The notes: generated by a model from the letters alone, not told the origin. 64,000 nucleotides of DNA from JAJYKC01 sp963823105 (GCA_963823105.1 CAWGKC010000019.1:1-64000); one strand, 5' to 3'; numbered from the stretch's first letter, positions 17,783-27,299 are shown. A program made the numbers and translations.

Positions 17783-19955
17783 TAGGAATTCCTCCCATTG
17801 GCGGCCAAGGCGGCCAGGACGCGGTTCGGGCGTGAGGGGGACGGACGGGACGCGGACGCCGATGGCGTTGGCGACGGCGTTGCCGATGGCGGCGATGCCG
17901 GGAATGGTGGGCGGCTCGCCCAGTCCGATGACGCCGCGCTTGTCGTTTTCGGCGTTGATATCAAGGTGGACGACGATGTCACCGATGTCTTTGATCCCGG
18001 CCAGCTTGTAAAACTCCATGTCGGGATTCATGATGCGGCCGAGGTTTTGGTCGGCGATGCGTTCTTCCATGAGAGCGCCGCAGACGCTCATAATGCAGGC
18101 GCCGAGGATCTGGCTCTCGGCGGTTTTGGGATTGACGATGAGGCCGCAGTCGTGAACGGCGACGATGCGGTTCATCTTGACGACGCCGGTTTCGACATCG
18201 ACGCTGACGTCGGCCATCTGGACGCCGGCGACGCCGCCGGTGGTGAGGCCTTCGCGCTCGGCGGTGCGGGGATTGTTTTCGCCGGTCTCGGAGATTTTAT
18301 TGGTGCCGAGCTTGCGGCAAGCGGCGTCCCAGGTGAGGCTCTTCGACGAATCGCCTTTGACGACGATGCGGCGGTCGACGGCTTGGAGATTATCGGGAGT
18401 GGAGCCGAGGGAGGGCGCGGCGGCGGCGAGCAATTTCGCCAGCGCGGCGACGGTGGCTTTGCGGGTGGAGGCGGAGACGCCGCCGACCGTGGTAGAGCCG
18501 CCGGAAGCGCCGGAAGGCGGATAATTGCTGTCGCCGATTTTGACGGTGATGGCGGAGACGGGAAGGCCCAGCGTTTCGGCGGCGACGATGGCGATGACGG
18601 TGCGAGTTCCGCTGCCGACATCCTGGCTGCCGAGTTCGATTTGGACGCTGCCGTCGGGGTTGATGGTGGCGAGGCATTTGCTGCCGTGGCCGGCGCCGCC
18701 CCAGGTTCCGACACCGAGGCCGAGGCCGCGCTTGATGGGGCCGGAGCCGGAATCGCCGCGCGGGTGCCAATTCTTTTTCCAGTCGATCAACTCGGCGCCT
18801 TTGTTGAGTTGCGAGGTGTAGGCGGCGGCGCGGGCGGTGAGCTCGGCGTTCTTGAGGAACAACTCGAGCGGATCCATTTTGAGCTTTGCGGCGAGGTCTT
18901 CGAGGGCCGAGCAGGTGAGGTAAGAAGCTTGCGGATGGTTGGGAGCGCGCCAGGCGCGGGCGCTGCCGGTGTTGGTGGAAACCGCGGTGTGATTGACGCG
19001 GCGGTTGGCGACTTTGCGATAGACGTAGGGGAACAGATCGGCCGAGAGGCCGCCGCCGGCGAGGCCGCCGGTGGACCAGGTATCCGATTGCCAGGCGGTG
19101 ATGGTGCCGTCCTTCTTGGCGGCGACTTTGATTTTGCCGTAGGCGGAGGGGCGGTTGCCGGCGATGAGCAGTTCGGTTTCGCGGTCGAGGAAAATGCGAA
19201 CGGGTTTGCCGCCGCTGGCTTTTGAAAGCTGGGCCGCTTCGACGCCCCAGACATCGGAGGGGAACTTGGAGCCGAAGCCGCCGCCGATGTGATCCATATG
19301 AACGTGGATGTTGGCGGCGGGAACGTTGAGAGCGCGGCCGATGTCGCCGCCGATGCCGGAGACGTTTTGGGTGGAGGGCCAAAACTCGATTTTTTCGCCA
19401 TTCCACGCGACGGCGGAGCCGTGCGATTCGAGGCAACAGTGGGTGATGACGGGGATGGCGTAGTAGCCTTCGCTGACGATGGCGTCCGGATTCCTTGAAG
19501 GCGGAGTCGGGATCGCCGGTGACCTGTTCGCCGGCGGCCTTGGCGCGATTGCCGGCTTTGGCGAGGTCGTCTTCGCGGACGAGATGCGGGAGGACTTCGT
19601 AGTCCACCTTGATGAGGCGGATGGCGTCGTTGGCGGTTTCCTCCGTGACGGCGGAGACGGAGGCGATTTCCGTGCCTTGCCATTGGACTTCCTTGCCGGC
19701 GGCGGAGATGACGCGAACGGCGGTGACGCCGGGAAGTTTTTCGGCGGCCGAAGTGTCGATGCTCTTGACGCGGGCGTGGGCGTAGGGCGAGGTGAGAAGG
19801 GCGCCGAACAGCAGGCCGGCGGGCTTGACGTCGCTGTTGTATTTGGCGGCGCCGCTGGCCTTATCGATGCCGTCGAGGCGGTTGTGGGACTTGCCCATCA
19901 CGCGCCGGGTGTCCATCGGCGGCCAATGAAAATCGAGTGCCGGATTATCAGGCAT
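17782..19955 (-). CDS. xanthine dehydrogenase-family molybdopterin subunit, two frameshifts
   Basis: Large subunit (about 723 residues after repair) that binds the molybdopterin cytosine dinucleotide cofactor and the substrate, probably an aldehyde or N-heterocycle. Seen: N-terminal RVMGKSHNRLDGIDKASGAA, the cofactor loops GGGFGSKFPSD and QDVGSGTRT, and GLGEPPT, whose Glu is the catalytic base in this family. Two +1 insertions break it: near 19488 (after AFKES) and near 17824, just before the natural end RVLAALAANGRNS. The start overlaps the 2Fe-2S gene by 8 bp and the stop overlaps the FAD gene. Substrate cannot be told from sequence. Confidence 0.8.
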
Positions 19956-20587
19956 GAGCGCCTCCCTTCATTTCTTTCGCGGCTTGCAGGACGGCTTTTC
20001 GAATTCCCATGTAGGTGCCGCAGCGGCAGAGATTGCCGCCGAGGCCGGTGCGAACTTCGTCGTCGGTGGGATTCGGGTTGTGATCGAGATAGGCTTTGGC
20101 GGCCATGACGAAGCCGGGCGTGCAGTAGCCGCACTGCTGGGCGTCGTGATCGACGAAGGCCTTGGTGACCGGATGGGGATGGGCGGGAGTGGAGATGCCT
20201 TCGAGCGTTTCGATGCGTTTGCCCTGCGCGTCGATGGCGAGCAGTGGTGCAGCTATACACCGCTTTGCCGGAGACGATGACGGTGCAGGCTCCGCAGGTG
20301 CCGCGGTCGCAGACGCGTTTGGAGCCGGTGTATTCCAGATGATTGCGAAGCGCGTCGCACAGGGTGGTGCGCGGTTCGAGGCTGAGCCGGTGGGGCTTGC
20401 CGTTGATATTGAGGGTGACCGGAACGGCGTTGGGGCCTTCGACTTTGGCCGTGGATGCGGCTTCGGCTTCGGGTTCGAGAAGGCCGGTGGTGAGGACGCC
20501 GCCGCCGATTCCCACGCCCTTCAGGAATCCGCGCCGGGAAAAATCTACTTTCTCTTTCGGAACCTGGGGTTCTTTCTTTTCGCTCAT
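19948..20587 (-). CDS. xanthine dehydrogenase-family 2Fe-2S subunit with Tat signal, frameshifted near 20246
   Basis: Small electron-transfer subunit. It starts with a twin-arginine signal (SRRGFLKGVGIGGGVLTTG), so the assembled enzyme is likely exported folded, as with the E. coli periplasmic aldehyde oxidase PaoABC. The plant-type 2Fe-2S motif CDRGTCGACTVIVSGKAVYSC is intact. After SCT the frame shifts; the second cluster motif (QQCGYCTPGF and NLCRCGTY) is in the next frame. Removing one C near 20243-20248 joins both parts (~212 residues). First gene of a three-gene operon (2Fe-2S, Mo, FAD) with overlapping ends. Confidence 0.8.
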
Positions 20588-20796
20588 GCGAACCCTCCTT
20601 TTCGGGTGGATACGAATGAATATATCACGGTGACGGAGACCGGGGCATGAAGGCTTCTGTCACGGTTGTGTCACGGGGTTCCGTCACGTTTTTCCGGGGG
20701 CGGGGAAGGGCCGTGGAATTGGAGGGATGGAAGGATGTGGCGTGCGGACGCGGGGACGGGATGTTGTTGTTTGGCGTGCGAGGACGATGGGAGAGT

Positions 20797-20994
20797 GCAA
20801 ACGCGCGAGGCGGTGCGATCCAAGCGAGCGAGAAGAGCGCGAGGAGGAGGATCGCGAGGATGAGAGACATCGGCATCTGGAGCGAGGATAGCGGATGGGG
20901 CGAGCGAGCGGGCGTGAGATTGGCCGTAGGAGATTGAAAGGGCGGGAGAAATAAATCGGTGGGCGCGGTGATGGCGGAATCGGAGAGACGGCGG
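20797..20994. repeat. interspersed repeat, copy A (~200 bp)
   Basis: Nearly the same sequence occurs at 22109-22307. It runs from ACGCGCGAGGC to GGAGAGACGGCGG and includes the shared core GTAGGAGATTGAAAGGG and AAATAAATCGGTGGGCGCG. On the minus strand each copy encodes a similar hydrophobic N-terminus (here from ATG 20876: LAILLLALFSLAWIAPPRAF) that then diverges. The right end resembles the sequence before the ArsC-like gene at 29294. The rest of the 20588-21091 gap holds no gene I can support. Confidence 0.7.
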
Positions 20995-21091
20995 TTGCCG
21001 GCGGCGCGGGCGATGTCCATTTTTGAATCGTTGCAGGTGCGCACAGAATTTACCGACCGCCGCCACATTTCTGGCCGCTTGAGCCGCTTAC

Positions 21092-21120
21092 TTGACAGAA
21101 AAGTTTACGGTTTGTAAACT
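21092..21120 (+). promoter_or_regulatory. higBA promoter with overlapping operator
   Basis: TTGACA (21092-21097), 17-nt spacer, TAAACT (21115-21120). A perfect inverted repeat AGTTTAC-GGTTT-GTAAACT (21102-21120) covers the spacer and the -10 box, the expected place for autorepression by the HigA antitoxin. The toxin start codon GTG begins only 6 nt after the -10 box. Confidence 0.8.
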
Positions 21121-21125
21121 AGACT

Positions 21126-21413
21126 GTGCGGATCATTGGCAAACCGGCGATTTTCAAGTTTGCCGAGAGGCATCGCGACGCGCTGGTGCCGCTGATGAAC
21201 TGGTATCAAATAACCAAGAGGGCCGACTGGGGAACCTTAGCCGAGGTGAGGAAAGATTTCGCGCACGCCGACATCGTTGGTCGAAGGACCGTATTCAATA
21301 TCCACGGGAATCACTACAGGTTGATTGCACGAATCAACCACCGGAGCAAACGCGTTTTCATTCTTTACATCCTTACCCATGTCGAGTACAGCAAGGGAGA
21401 CTGGAAGCAATGA
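21126..21413 (+). CDS. higB: HigB-type toxin (mRNA interferase)
   Basis: 95 residues of the HigB/RelE-fold toxin family: MRIIGKPAIFKFAERH at the start, WYQITKRADWGTLAEV, RRTVFNIHGNHYRLIARINH and the C-terminal ILTHVEYSKGDW. These toxins cut ribosome-bound mRNA and slow growth when the antitoxin is lost. Full length with no lesion. GTG at 21126 matches the conserved family N-terminus, and it lies 5 nt behind the -10 box, so the mRNA is probably leaderless. Toxin-first order with an ATGA overlap to the antitoxin gene is the classic higBA layout. Confidence 0.85.
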   Translation: MRIIGKPAIFKFAERHRDALVPLMNWYQITKRADWGTLAEVRKDFAHADIVGRRTVFNIHGNHYRLIARINHRSKRVFILYILTHVEYSKGDWKQ

Positions 21414-21814
21414 GCACGACGACTGAGATCAAGGATTCGGTATACGCTAAATTGTTAGCGAAATCTCTCCCCCGGCCGATTCGCTCGGAGCCCGAGCGTG
21501 CGCGGTTTGCCGAAACGCTGCTCGCGCTCGACGACCGCGACGACCTGTCACCCGAGGAGGAAGCGCTCGCCGAAGTCCTGACGCTCCTCATCGAAGACTA
21601 CGAAGAGAAGAATTACCCGCTGCCTCAAGTGTCGCCGAACGAGTCCCTGAAGGCGCTTATGGCGGAACGTGGATTGAAGCACAAGGATATATGGCCTGTG
21701 CTGGGCAACAAGGGCGCCGCCACTGAAGTGCTGAGTGGTCGACGGTCCATCAGCAAGACCCAGGCAAGAAGGCTGGCTGAATTCTTTCACGTGCCGATCG
21801 ACCTCTTCGTGTAA
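21410..21814 (+). CDS. higA: HigA-type antitoxin with XRE helix-turn-helix
   Basis: 134 residues. The N-terminal half is acidic and helical (LALDDRDDLSPEEEALAEVL), the part expected to neutralise HigB. The C-terminal half carries an XRE-type helix-turn-helix (SLKALMAERGLKHKDIWPVL, GNKGAATEVLSGRRSISKTQ) that should bind the inverted repeat over the promoter. The start overlaps the toxin stop (ATGA), so translation is coupled. Intact. This is the only complete toxin-antitoxin pair I see in the window. Confidence 0.85.
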   Translation: MSTTTEIKDSVYAKLLAKSLPRPIRSEPERARFAETLLALDDRDDLSPEEEALAEVLTLLIEDYEEKNYPLPQVSPNESLKALMAERGLKHKDIWPVLGNKGAATEVLSGRRSISKTQARRLAEFFHVPIDLFV

Positions 21815-22108
21815 ACGCCGGTGAATCGTCGCGAAATCGCCGATGCCATTTCATCGGCTCTCCCAAGGAGATCCTATTTGAGGCGGCTACGGCGTTAACG
21901 TGCAAGCCGCGCTAAGGGGCATAATCGCCCTTGTTGCGCGTGCGAGTTTGACCGGTTCCCGGCGCCGGTGACATTGGCTCTCCGAGGGAGGCGCTGCAGG
22001 GAGGATGCCGCCGATCCGGGAGGACCGGGCGATCCTCATCGCGCTCGTGAAGTAAGCGGACTTGGGCGGCTCAGGATTCGAATCGGGGGGGCAAGGCACC
22101 TGAGGGGG

Positions 22109-22307
22109 CGCGAACGCGCGAGGCTGTGAGATCCACGCGAGCGAGAGGAGCGCGAAGAGGAGGATCGCGAGGCTGAGAGAGATCGGCATCTGCAGCGAGG
22201 ATAGCGGATGGGGCGAGCGAGCGGGTGCGAGATTGGCCGTAGGAGATTGAAAGGGGGAGAGAAATAAATCGGTGGGCGCGGTGATGGCGGAAGCGGAGAG
22301 ACGGCGG
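22109..22307. repeat. interspersed repeat, copy B (~200 bp)
   Basis: Close match to copy A at 20797-20994 in the same orientation, with scattered substitutions and a few small indels. The minus-strand reading frame from ATG 22189 again encodes a hydrophobic start (SLAILLFALLSLAWISQPRA) with an unrelated tail. The rest of 21815-22485 (before and after the repeat) shows no gene I can support. Confidence 0.7.
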
Positions 22308-22485
22308 CGGGAGAAATCGGGGAATTCATCGAGCGCTATGGTCGGGGTTGCCGACGGTGCTTACAAGATGTTTTCGACCGCCGTCAACATCGTGGCCATC
22401 GCCGCGCGCTGGCGTAATTATTCACCGTCGTGTGCCGCAGGGCCGCTTGCTCGATCGGCGTGCTTCTATGTGTTGAGCCGTGAGA

Positions 22486-22911
22486 TCAACTCGCCAGCAG
22501 TTGCATTTCTTCGAGCTGTACTGGCTGGATCTCGACAGCCATTCGCACGGCTTGGGCGAGGAGTTCCTTGATATCGGAGGTGGGCCAGAGATCAGGACTG
22601 TCGTCAGGGAGGCGGATCGAGCCAACGTCGAAACGACGGCATCTCGGTCTGCCGGTAGAATCGGCAGCAGAGCGTTCCTCGGCGCCAGCCGTGACGGCGA
22701 TCTCATCCCCATCGTCGACACTGGTAAGTGCGGCGATCACATAACGGTCAAGACCGTCCGGCGCGGTCCAGGCATGTATCGTTCGCTGCCAACTACCATG
22801 GCGCTCGCCAAACGGATCAAGCTCGTGGAAGGACGCGGCCCGGCCAGCTTGATCCATGAGTAACCGCATTGCGACGAGCCTGGGATCATCCGCCTGGTGA
22901 ATCTGGGCCAT
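22486..22911 (-). CDS. hypothetical protein, second gene of a minus-strand pair
   Basis: 141 residues, soluble, acidic to neutral. Segments such as FHELDPFGERHGSWQRTIHAW and DRYVIAALTSVDDGDEIAV look like folded protein, not a random frame, and the codon usage is GC-rich at third positions. It begins 17 bp after the stop of the gene at 22929-23357, so the two are probably one transcript. I do not recognise the family. The reverse strand also has an open frame here, so strand is not certain. Confidence 0.45.
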   Translation of the reverse strand: MAQIHQADDPRLVAMRLLMDQAGRAASFHELDPFGERHGSWQRTIHAWTAPDGLDRYVIAALTSVDDGDEIAVTAGAEERSAADSTGRPRCRRFDVGSIRLPDDSPDLWPTSDIKELLAQAVRMAVEIQPVQLEEMQLLAS

Positions 22912-22928
22912 TCAAATCCTTAGCTCTA

Positions 22929-23357
22929 TTACACCACGGGGAGCGGCCAGCCCACGACGATGGCATTCGCCGGAAATCCAGACGCAAGCAGATATTCGAG
23001 TCCGCCGCCGAGCAAAACGCGCCGGGGACCGCGAACATCCGAAAGACGCATCGCATCGAGGAATAGGACGAACTCCCGGCGTGCCGGCGTTGGCAAAGCC
23101 AGCCATGAAATCACCTCGGTTGGCGAGTAAGGCGTGGGCGTTACAAAGTGCAATGAGGAAGAGCCGGTCGTGAACTGCCGATATTGTTTGCGCAGGAGGT
23201 ATCGAAGGAGGTATCGGCCACCCAACTCAACGGCAATGTCCGGGCCGGGGCGCGCTGGCATCGCCGAAAAAGGAGTGTGCGAGGGGTAAACGATAGCGGG
23301 CCGGTGGGCAAGCATCTCTTCGTCGAGGCGCGTCGCAATCGCGCTGCAAATGGCCAT
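22929..23357 (-). CDS. hypothetical protein, first gene of a minus-strand pair
   Basis: 142 residues without signal peptide. It reads as a mixed alpha/beta protein (PAIVYPSHTPFSAMPARPG, ELGGRYLLRYLLRKQYRQF, EFVLFLDAMRLSDVRG). No catalytic motif or known domain is recognised. It sits between repeat copy B and a pseudogene, and is followed by the 141-residue ORF on the same strand. Such a pair in a repeat-rich island could be an accessory two-gene unit, but nothing in the sequence names its role. Confidence 0.45.
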   Translation of the reverse strand: MAICSAIATRLDEEMLAHRPAIVYPSHTPFSAMPARPGPDIAVELGGRYLLRYLLRKQYRQFTTGSSSLHFVTPTPYSPTEVISWLALPTPARREFVLFLDAMRLSDVRGPRRVLLGGGLEYLLASGFPANAIVVGWPLPVV

Positions 23358-23418
23358 ATCGAGATCGTACCGCGCGGCGCCCGGTGTGGCGCCGGCAGCG
23401 GGAAATTAAGGAGCTGCT

Positions 23419-23709
23419 ATGAAGTCTACTTCTTGCATCGTCCTCGAGATGTTCTTTGCCTTGAGTGCAACGGGTAAACCTGGAATGGCAAGGTGATCGA
23501 TCTCATGTGCCAGCATCAAACCGCGGCCAGGCATAAGCGCGGTTGCGCGTTGAACTGTGCCGGTTCGGGTTTCGGCCTGGTGACGCGGCCGGCAACGCAA
23601 AGGCCGTTGCCGCGCTGAGGGCGAGCAAAAAGGATTCGGATCTGCGCGCGAATGTGACGGGTGAGTTGACGGGACAAGTGATTCAGGTGGATTCGCTGGA
23701 TCTGGAATA
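23419..23709 (+). pseudogene. decayed small exported protein (copy 1)
   Basis: A Shine-Dalgarno (AAGGAG) precedes ATG 23419 and a signal peptide (SCIVLEMFFALSA). The mature part is found in shifted frames: WNGKVIDLMCQHQTAARH, then CALNCAGSGFGLV, then AGNAKAVAALRASKKDSDLR and the end IQVDSLDLE. This matches a family of small Cys-containing exported proteins common in Acidobacteriota (Cys, CAxxC and a GN-KA-AL block). At least two single-base shifts separate the parts, near 23470 and 23582, so no full product can be made. A second, more damaged copy lies at 27300-27564. Confidence 0.65.
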
Positions 23710-24152
23710 GGCGACCGGGATTCACGGGCCGTTCGGATTTCAGCGGTGAAGCCCTTAGCTTTTCTCCGGTTTTCCGTTCCGATCCGATTTACTTTCTTTC
23801 CTTCTTTCCTTTGTTTCCTAATAATATGGTGCAACGTTGCGTTTTTACGAAGATCAAAAACCCGTTCAGGTCACCCTTAAACTGGATAGGGGCCGCGTCA
23901 AACGCGAGCGGCCAGCGCCCACCTTTTTGCATTCGCGATCTCCCTTGTCTAGAATGGAGACCGCTTAGCGGCGAGGACGAAGATGATCAGTCGTCTCGCT
24001 CTTGGTTACACGATAGCGCGGGGGGTGGGAAAGAAGAGGGGCGGCGAAAAAAAATGGGCTGTAAGGTGTTGAGGGGGAAGGGAAAGAAATATTTTTGGAG
24101 ATGGTGACCGCGATTTGGCGGATGGTGGCGAGGATGGACGATATGACTGTAG
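23710..24152. other. intergenic region before the hybrid kinase
   Basis: About 440 bp with lower GC in parts (TTTCTTTCCTTCTTTCC near 23800). No gene, repeat or clear promoter was recognised. A purine-rich stretch at 24015-24095 could fold but has no known match. Confidence 0.4.
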
Positions 24153-27100
24153 ATGGCGTGCCGCAGGCTTATTCCCGTTTTCGGGCTCGTGATTCTTTCG
24201 CTTGCCTGCGCAAGTCTTCACGCGGCAACGCCTTCTGTTCTCACCAGCGTTTATACGATTAAGCATCTCACGGCGGCGGAGGCGGCGAAGCAGCACCCGG
24301 TTTGGCTGCGCGCGGTGGTTACGTACAACAAGACGGGCCGCGACGGCAACGTGTACTGCATTCAAAACTCCACGGGAGGTATTTTTCTTGAGGCGCCGGA
24401 TCGGGCCTTGACGGGAAAGCCGGGGGACATTGTGGAGGTTCGCGGCATGGCCACGGCTTCGACCGGCTATGCGCCGGCGGTCGTTGAGCCGGCGATACGG
24501 GTCGTCGGCAAGTCGCGTTTGCCTCGACCGGTTCGTCTCAGTTTCAGCGTGCTGAGTTCGGGCGCGAGCGACGGATTGTTCGTAACCGTCACAGGCGTGG
24601 TCCGCTCCGTCGCTACAACGGACGGTTCGCCCACGCTCCGCTTCGATACCGGAAATGTCGTTGTGGATGTCTTCGTGCCTGAGATGACACGCAAGGAGTT
24701 AGAAGGTCTGGTTGGTTATACGCTAAAAATCGACGGGGTATGCAGCAATATATTCAACGCCAAAAATCAGTTAAACGGCGTCGAGTTCTATGTGCCACGG
24801 CGAGAGAACGTCATCGTGCTAGAGCGGCCGGCCAGCGATCCGTTTCAATCCCCGCCGGTGCGGATCGACAGCCTTCTCGTCTTCTCCTACCGCTCGGAAG
24901 GATCCAAGCAGCGAGTCCATTTGCGCGGCGTTGTGACCTATGCCCAGGATCACGTAGTGTACCTATGGGACGGCACCGGCGGCATTGCGATGGAGACAAG
25001 TGGAGCGACGCCGGTGAAACAGGGAGACTTACTGGACGCGGCCGGTTTCCCGGCGGTCGGGAGTTATTCACCGGTATTGACGGACGCCGCGATCCGTGTG
25101 GCCGGCACAGCCCGGCAGCCGGCGCCGATCTCCTCTACGGCGGAGGAAGCGCGCACAGGACAGCACAATGGAGAGCTCATCCGCATCACCGCGCACTTGG
25201 AAGGAGACGAGTCTCACCGTGACAATTCGATGCTTCTGCTCGAATCCGGCGGGGCGCATTTCGTGGCGACCTTTCCCAGCCGGGCGAGCGCCTCGGGCCT
25301 GAAACTGACACCCGGGAGTATCGTGCAACTGACCGGAGTTTGCGCGGTCGAGGTGAATGAGGATAAGCGGCCCATCTCGTTTCGCGTTCTTCTACGCTCC
25401 GGCAGGGACGTAAGTATAGTGCGCGTCGCGCCATGGTGGACGCTACAGCGTTCTCTCGTTCTGGTGACGACCCTAGCCATCGGCGGGCTCATGGGGCTCG
25501 TTTGGACGCTATCGCTCCGGCGGCGTGTACGGTTACAAACCAAGGAACTGCTGGAGGCGAAACAGGCCGCCGAGGCGGCGGACCGGGCGAAAAGCGAATT
25601 TCTGGCCAACATGAGCCATGAAATCCGCACGCCGATGAACGGCGTACTTGGCATGACCGAGATCGCGCTCGGCACGGAGCTGACCGCGGAACAACGCTTC
25701 TACCTGGAGACCGTGAAGCGTTCCGCCGGCTCCTTGCTGACGGTGCTGAACGACATTCTCGATTTCTCGAAGATCGAGGCGGGGCGGCTGGAACTCGACC
25801 CGGTGCGGTGCGACATTTGCGATCTCGTTGTCAGCTCCGTTAAGAGCCTGGCTGTTCAGGCCGAAGCCAAAGGCCTGCGCCTAAGCTGCGACTTTGACGA
25901 GAACGTTCCCGATTACGTGATGGCCGACGAGGTGAGACTCAGGCAAGTTCTGGTGAACCTCGCCGGTAACGCATTGAAGTTTACCGAGCGTGGCGGGATT
26001 GAAATTAGAGTCGCGGCCGTGTCGGCGATTGCGCGCACTGTGGAGCTACGGTTTTCCGTAATCGACACCGGAATCGGCATTCCGGAGAACAAGCTGACAA
26101 GCATCTTTTCTCCTTTCACACAAGCGGACGCCTCCATTGCCCGCAAGCACGGAGGAACCGGACTCGGCCTGACGATCTCGAGCCGGCTGGCGTCCTTGAT
26201 GAAGGGCCGGCTTTGGGCGGAAAGCGAGGAGGGAGCCGGTAGCCGCTTTCACTTCACCGGTGAGTTCGAGGTGGTGGAAGCGATCTCCACCTTGACTCCT
26301 TGTCCTTCCGAGAAACTGCGCGGACTGCGCGCTCTCATCGTGGATGAGCAGGATACGAATCGCAAAAGTCTCGAAAGGACTCTGGCGCGTTGGGGAATGG
26401 TCTGCATAACCACCGATTCGCCGATCGAGGCGCTAAGTAAGATCAAAGAGGCAGCCGTGCAACGCGAGCCCTTTGCCGTGGTGGTCGCCGCTTACCAAGT
26501 GCGGGAAATGGATGGACTCGAACTGGTAGGGCGAATCAGGGAAGGGGGATTAGCCGATCGGCTCCCGGTGGTAATGCTCAGTTCCTCGCTTGCGCTATGC
26601 GATGCGGGAAGAGCCCGCGCGCTCAGTGTCACATCGCACTTGACCAAGCCGGTTGGCCGCTCGGAATTACTCGACGCAATCCTTAAGAGCCTTGGTCCCA
26701 CGGAAACGGCAGCGCCATCCAGCGGCTTGGTTTCCGCAGGGGAGGCAAGCCCGCCGCGGCCTCCACGGATATTGCTCGCCGAAGACAACCGGGTGAATCA
26801 GGCGGTTGCCACGGCGCTGCTCAAAAAGCAAGGTTATCAGGTCACGGTGGCCAACAACGGCCAAGAAGCGCTTCAGATGCTGGCGAGCGGCGAAGCGGAA
26901 TTTGACGCGATTCTGATGGACGTGCAGATGCCGGTAATGGACGGATTCGAAACCACGCAGACGATTCGCCGCCGGGAAGAGGCAAGCGGCAAACACATTC
27001 CGATCATCGCGCTTACCGCTCACGCCATGAAAGGCGATCGGGACCGTTGTATGGAAATCGGCATGGACGGTTATGTATCGAAACCGATCCGGATCGAGGA

Positions 27101-27158
27101 ACTACAGCGCGAGCTCATTGCCGCGCTGGGGCTTAGACCGGCTGAATGCGTGTTGTAG
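24153..27158 (+). CDS. hybrid sensor histidine kinase with two receiver domains, first degenerate
   Basis: 1001 residues. Signal peptide 1-24, then a ~400-residue periplasmic region built of two or three OB-fold-like repeats (VWLRAVVTYNKTG, VHLRGVVTYAQDHVVYLWDGTGGI). One membrane helix (about 434-453) and a short coiled linker lead to a HisKA domain with His489 (NMSHEIRTPMNG) and an HATPase domain with N-box NALKF, DTGIGI (638-643) and GGTGLGL. Two receivers follow. In the first (724-845) the phospho-Asp position is Ala780 (VVVAAYQVREMDG), so it cannot be phosphorylated there. The second (870-990) keeps Asp923 (LMDVQMPVMDG). No output gene is adjacent; signal and target are unknown. Confidence 0.85.
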   Translation: MACRRLIPVFGLVILSLACASLHAATPSVLTSVYTIKHLTAAEAAKQHPVWLRAVVTYNKTGRDGNVYCIQNSTGGIFLEAPDRALTGKPGDIVEVRGMATASTGYAPAVVEPAIRVVGKSRLPRPVRLSFSVLSSGASDGLFVTVTGVVRSVATTDGSPTLRFDTGNVVVDVFVPEMTRKELEGLVGYTLKIDGVCSNIFNAKNQLNGVEFYVPRRENVIVLERPASDPFQSPPVRIDSLLVFSYRSEGSKQRVHLRGVVTYAQDHVVYLWDGTGGIAMETSGATPVKQGDLLDAAGFPAVGSYSPVLTDAAIRVAGTARQPAPISSTAEEARTGQHNGELIRITAHLEGDESHRDNSMLLLESGGAHFVATFPSRASASGLKLTPGSIVQLTGVCAVEVNEDKRPISFRVLLRSGRDVSIVRVAPWWTLQRSLVLVTTLAIGGLMGLVWTLSLRRRVRLQTKELLEAKQAAEAADRAKSEFLANMSHEIRTPMNGVLGMTEIALGTELTAEQRFYLETVKRSAGSLLTVLNDILDFSKIEAGRLELDPVRCDICDLVVSSVKSLAVQAEAKGLRLSCDFDENVPDYVMADEVRLRQVLVNLAGNALKFTERGGIEIRVAAVSAIARTVELRFSVIDTGIGIPENKLTSIFSPFTQADASIARKHGGTGLGLTISSRLASLMKGRLWAESEEGAGSRFHFTGEFEVVEAISTLTPCPSEKLRGLRALIVDEQDTNRKSLERTLARWGMVCITTDSPIEALSKIKEAAVQREPFAVVVAAYQVREMDGLELVGRIREGGLADRLPVVMLSSSLALCDAGRARALSVTSHLTKPVGRSELLDAILKSLGPTETAAPSSGLVSAGEASPPRPPRILLAEDNRVNQAVATALLKKQGYQVTVANNGQEALQMLASGEAEFDAILMDVQMPVMDGFETTQTIRRREEASGKHIPIIALTAHAMKGDRDRCMEIGMDGYVSKPIRIEELQRELIAALGLRPAECVL

Positions 27159-27299
27159 AACACGTCCGGGGGCGCGGTTTACGCTGCTGAATGGAGTCAA
27201 ATCCGCCGGGCAGGTTGTGGGCTCGGCTCTGTTGGACAGGCTGATGCGACGGGTTGGTTTCATTGCGACGCCGATTGCGGCGCCGGCAGCGGACAACTG

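Noticed and set aside
17798..19225. 475-codon plus-strand ORF
   Set aside because: Antisense to the molybdopterin subunit, which has clear family motifs; Gly/Asp/Ala-rich shadow.
16889..19297. 802-residue Mo-FAD fusion protein
   Set aside because: The fusion arises from a +1 base near 17824; separate stop and start codons (TAATG) exist in the repaired frame.
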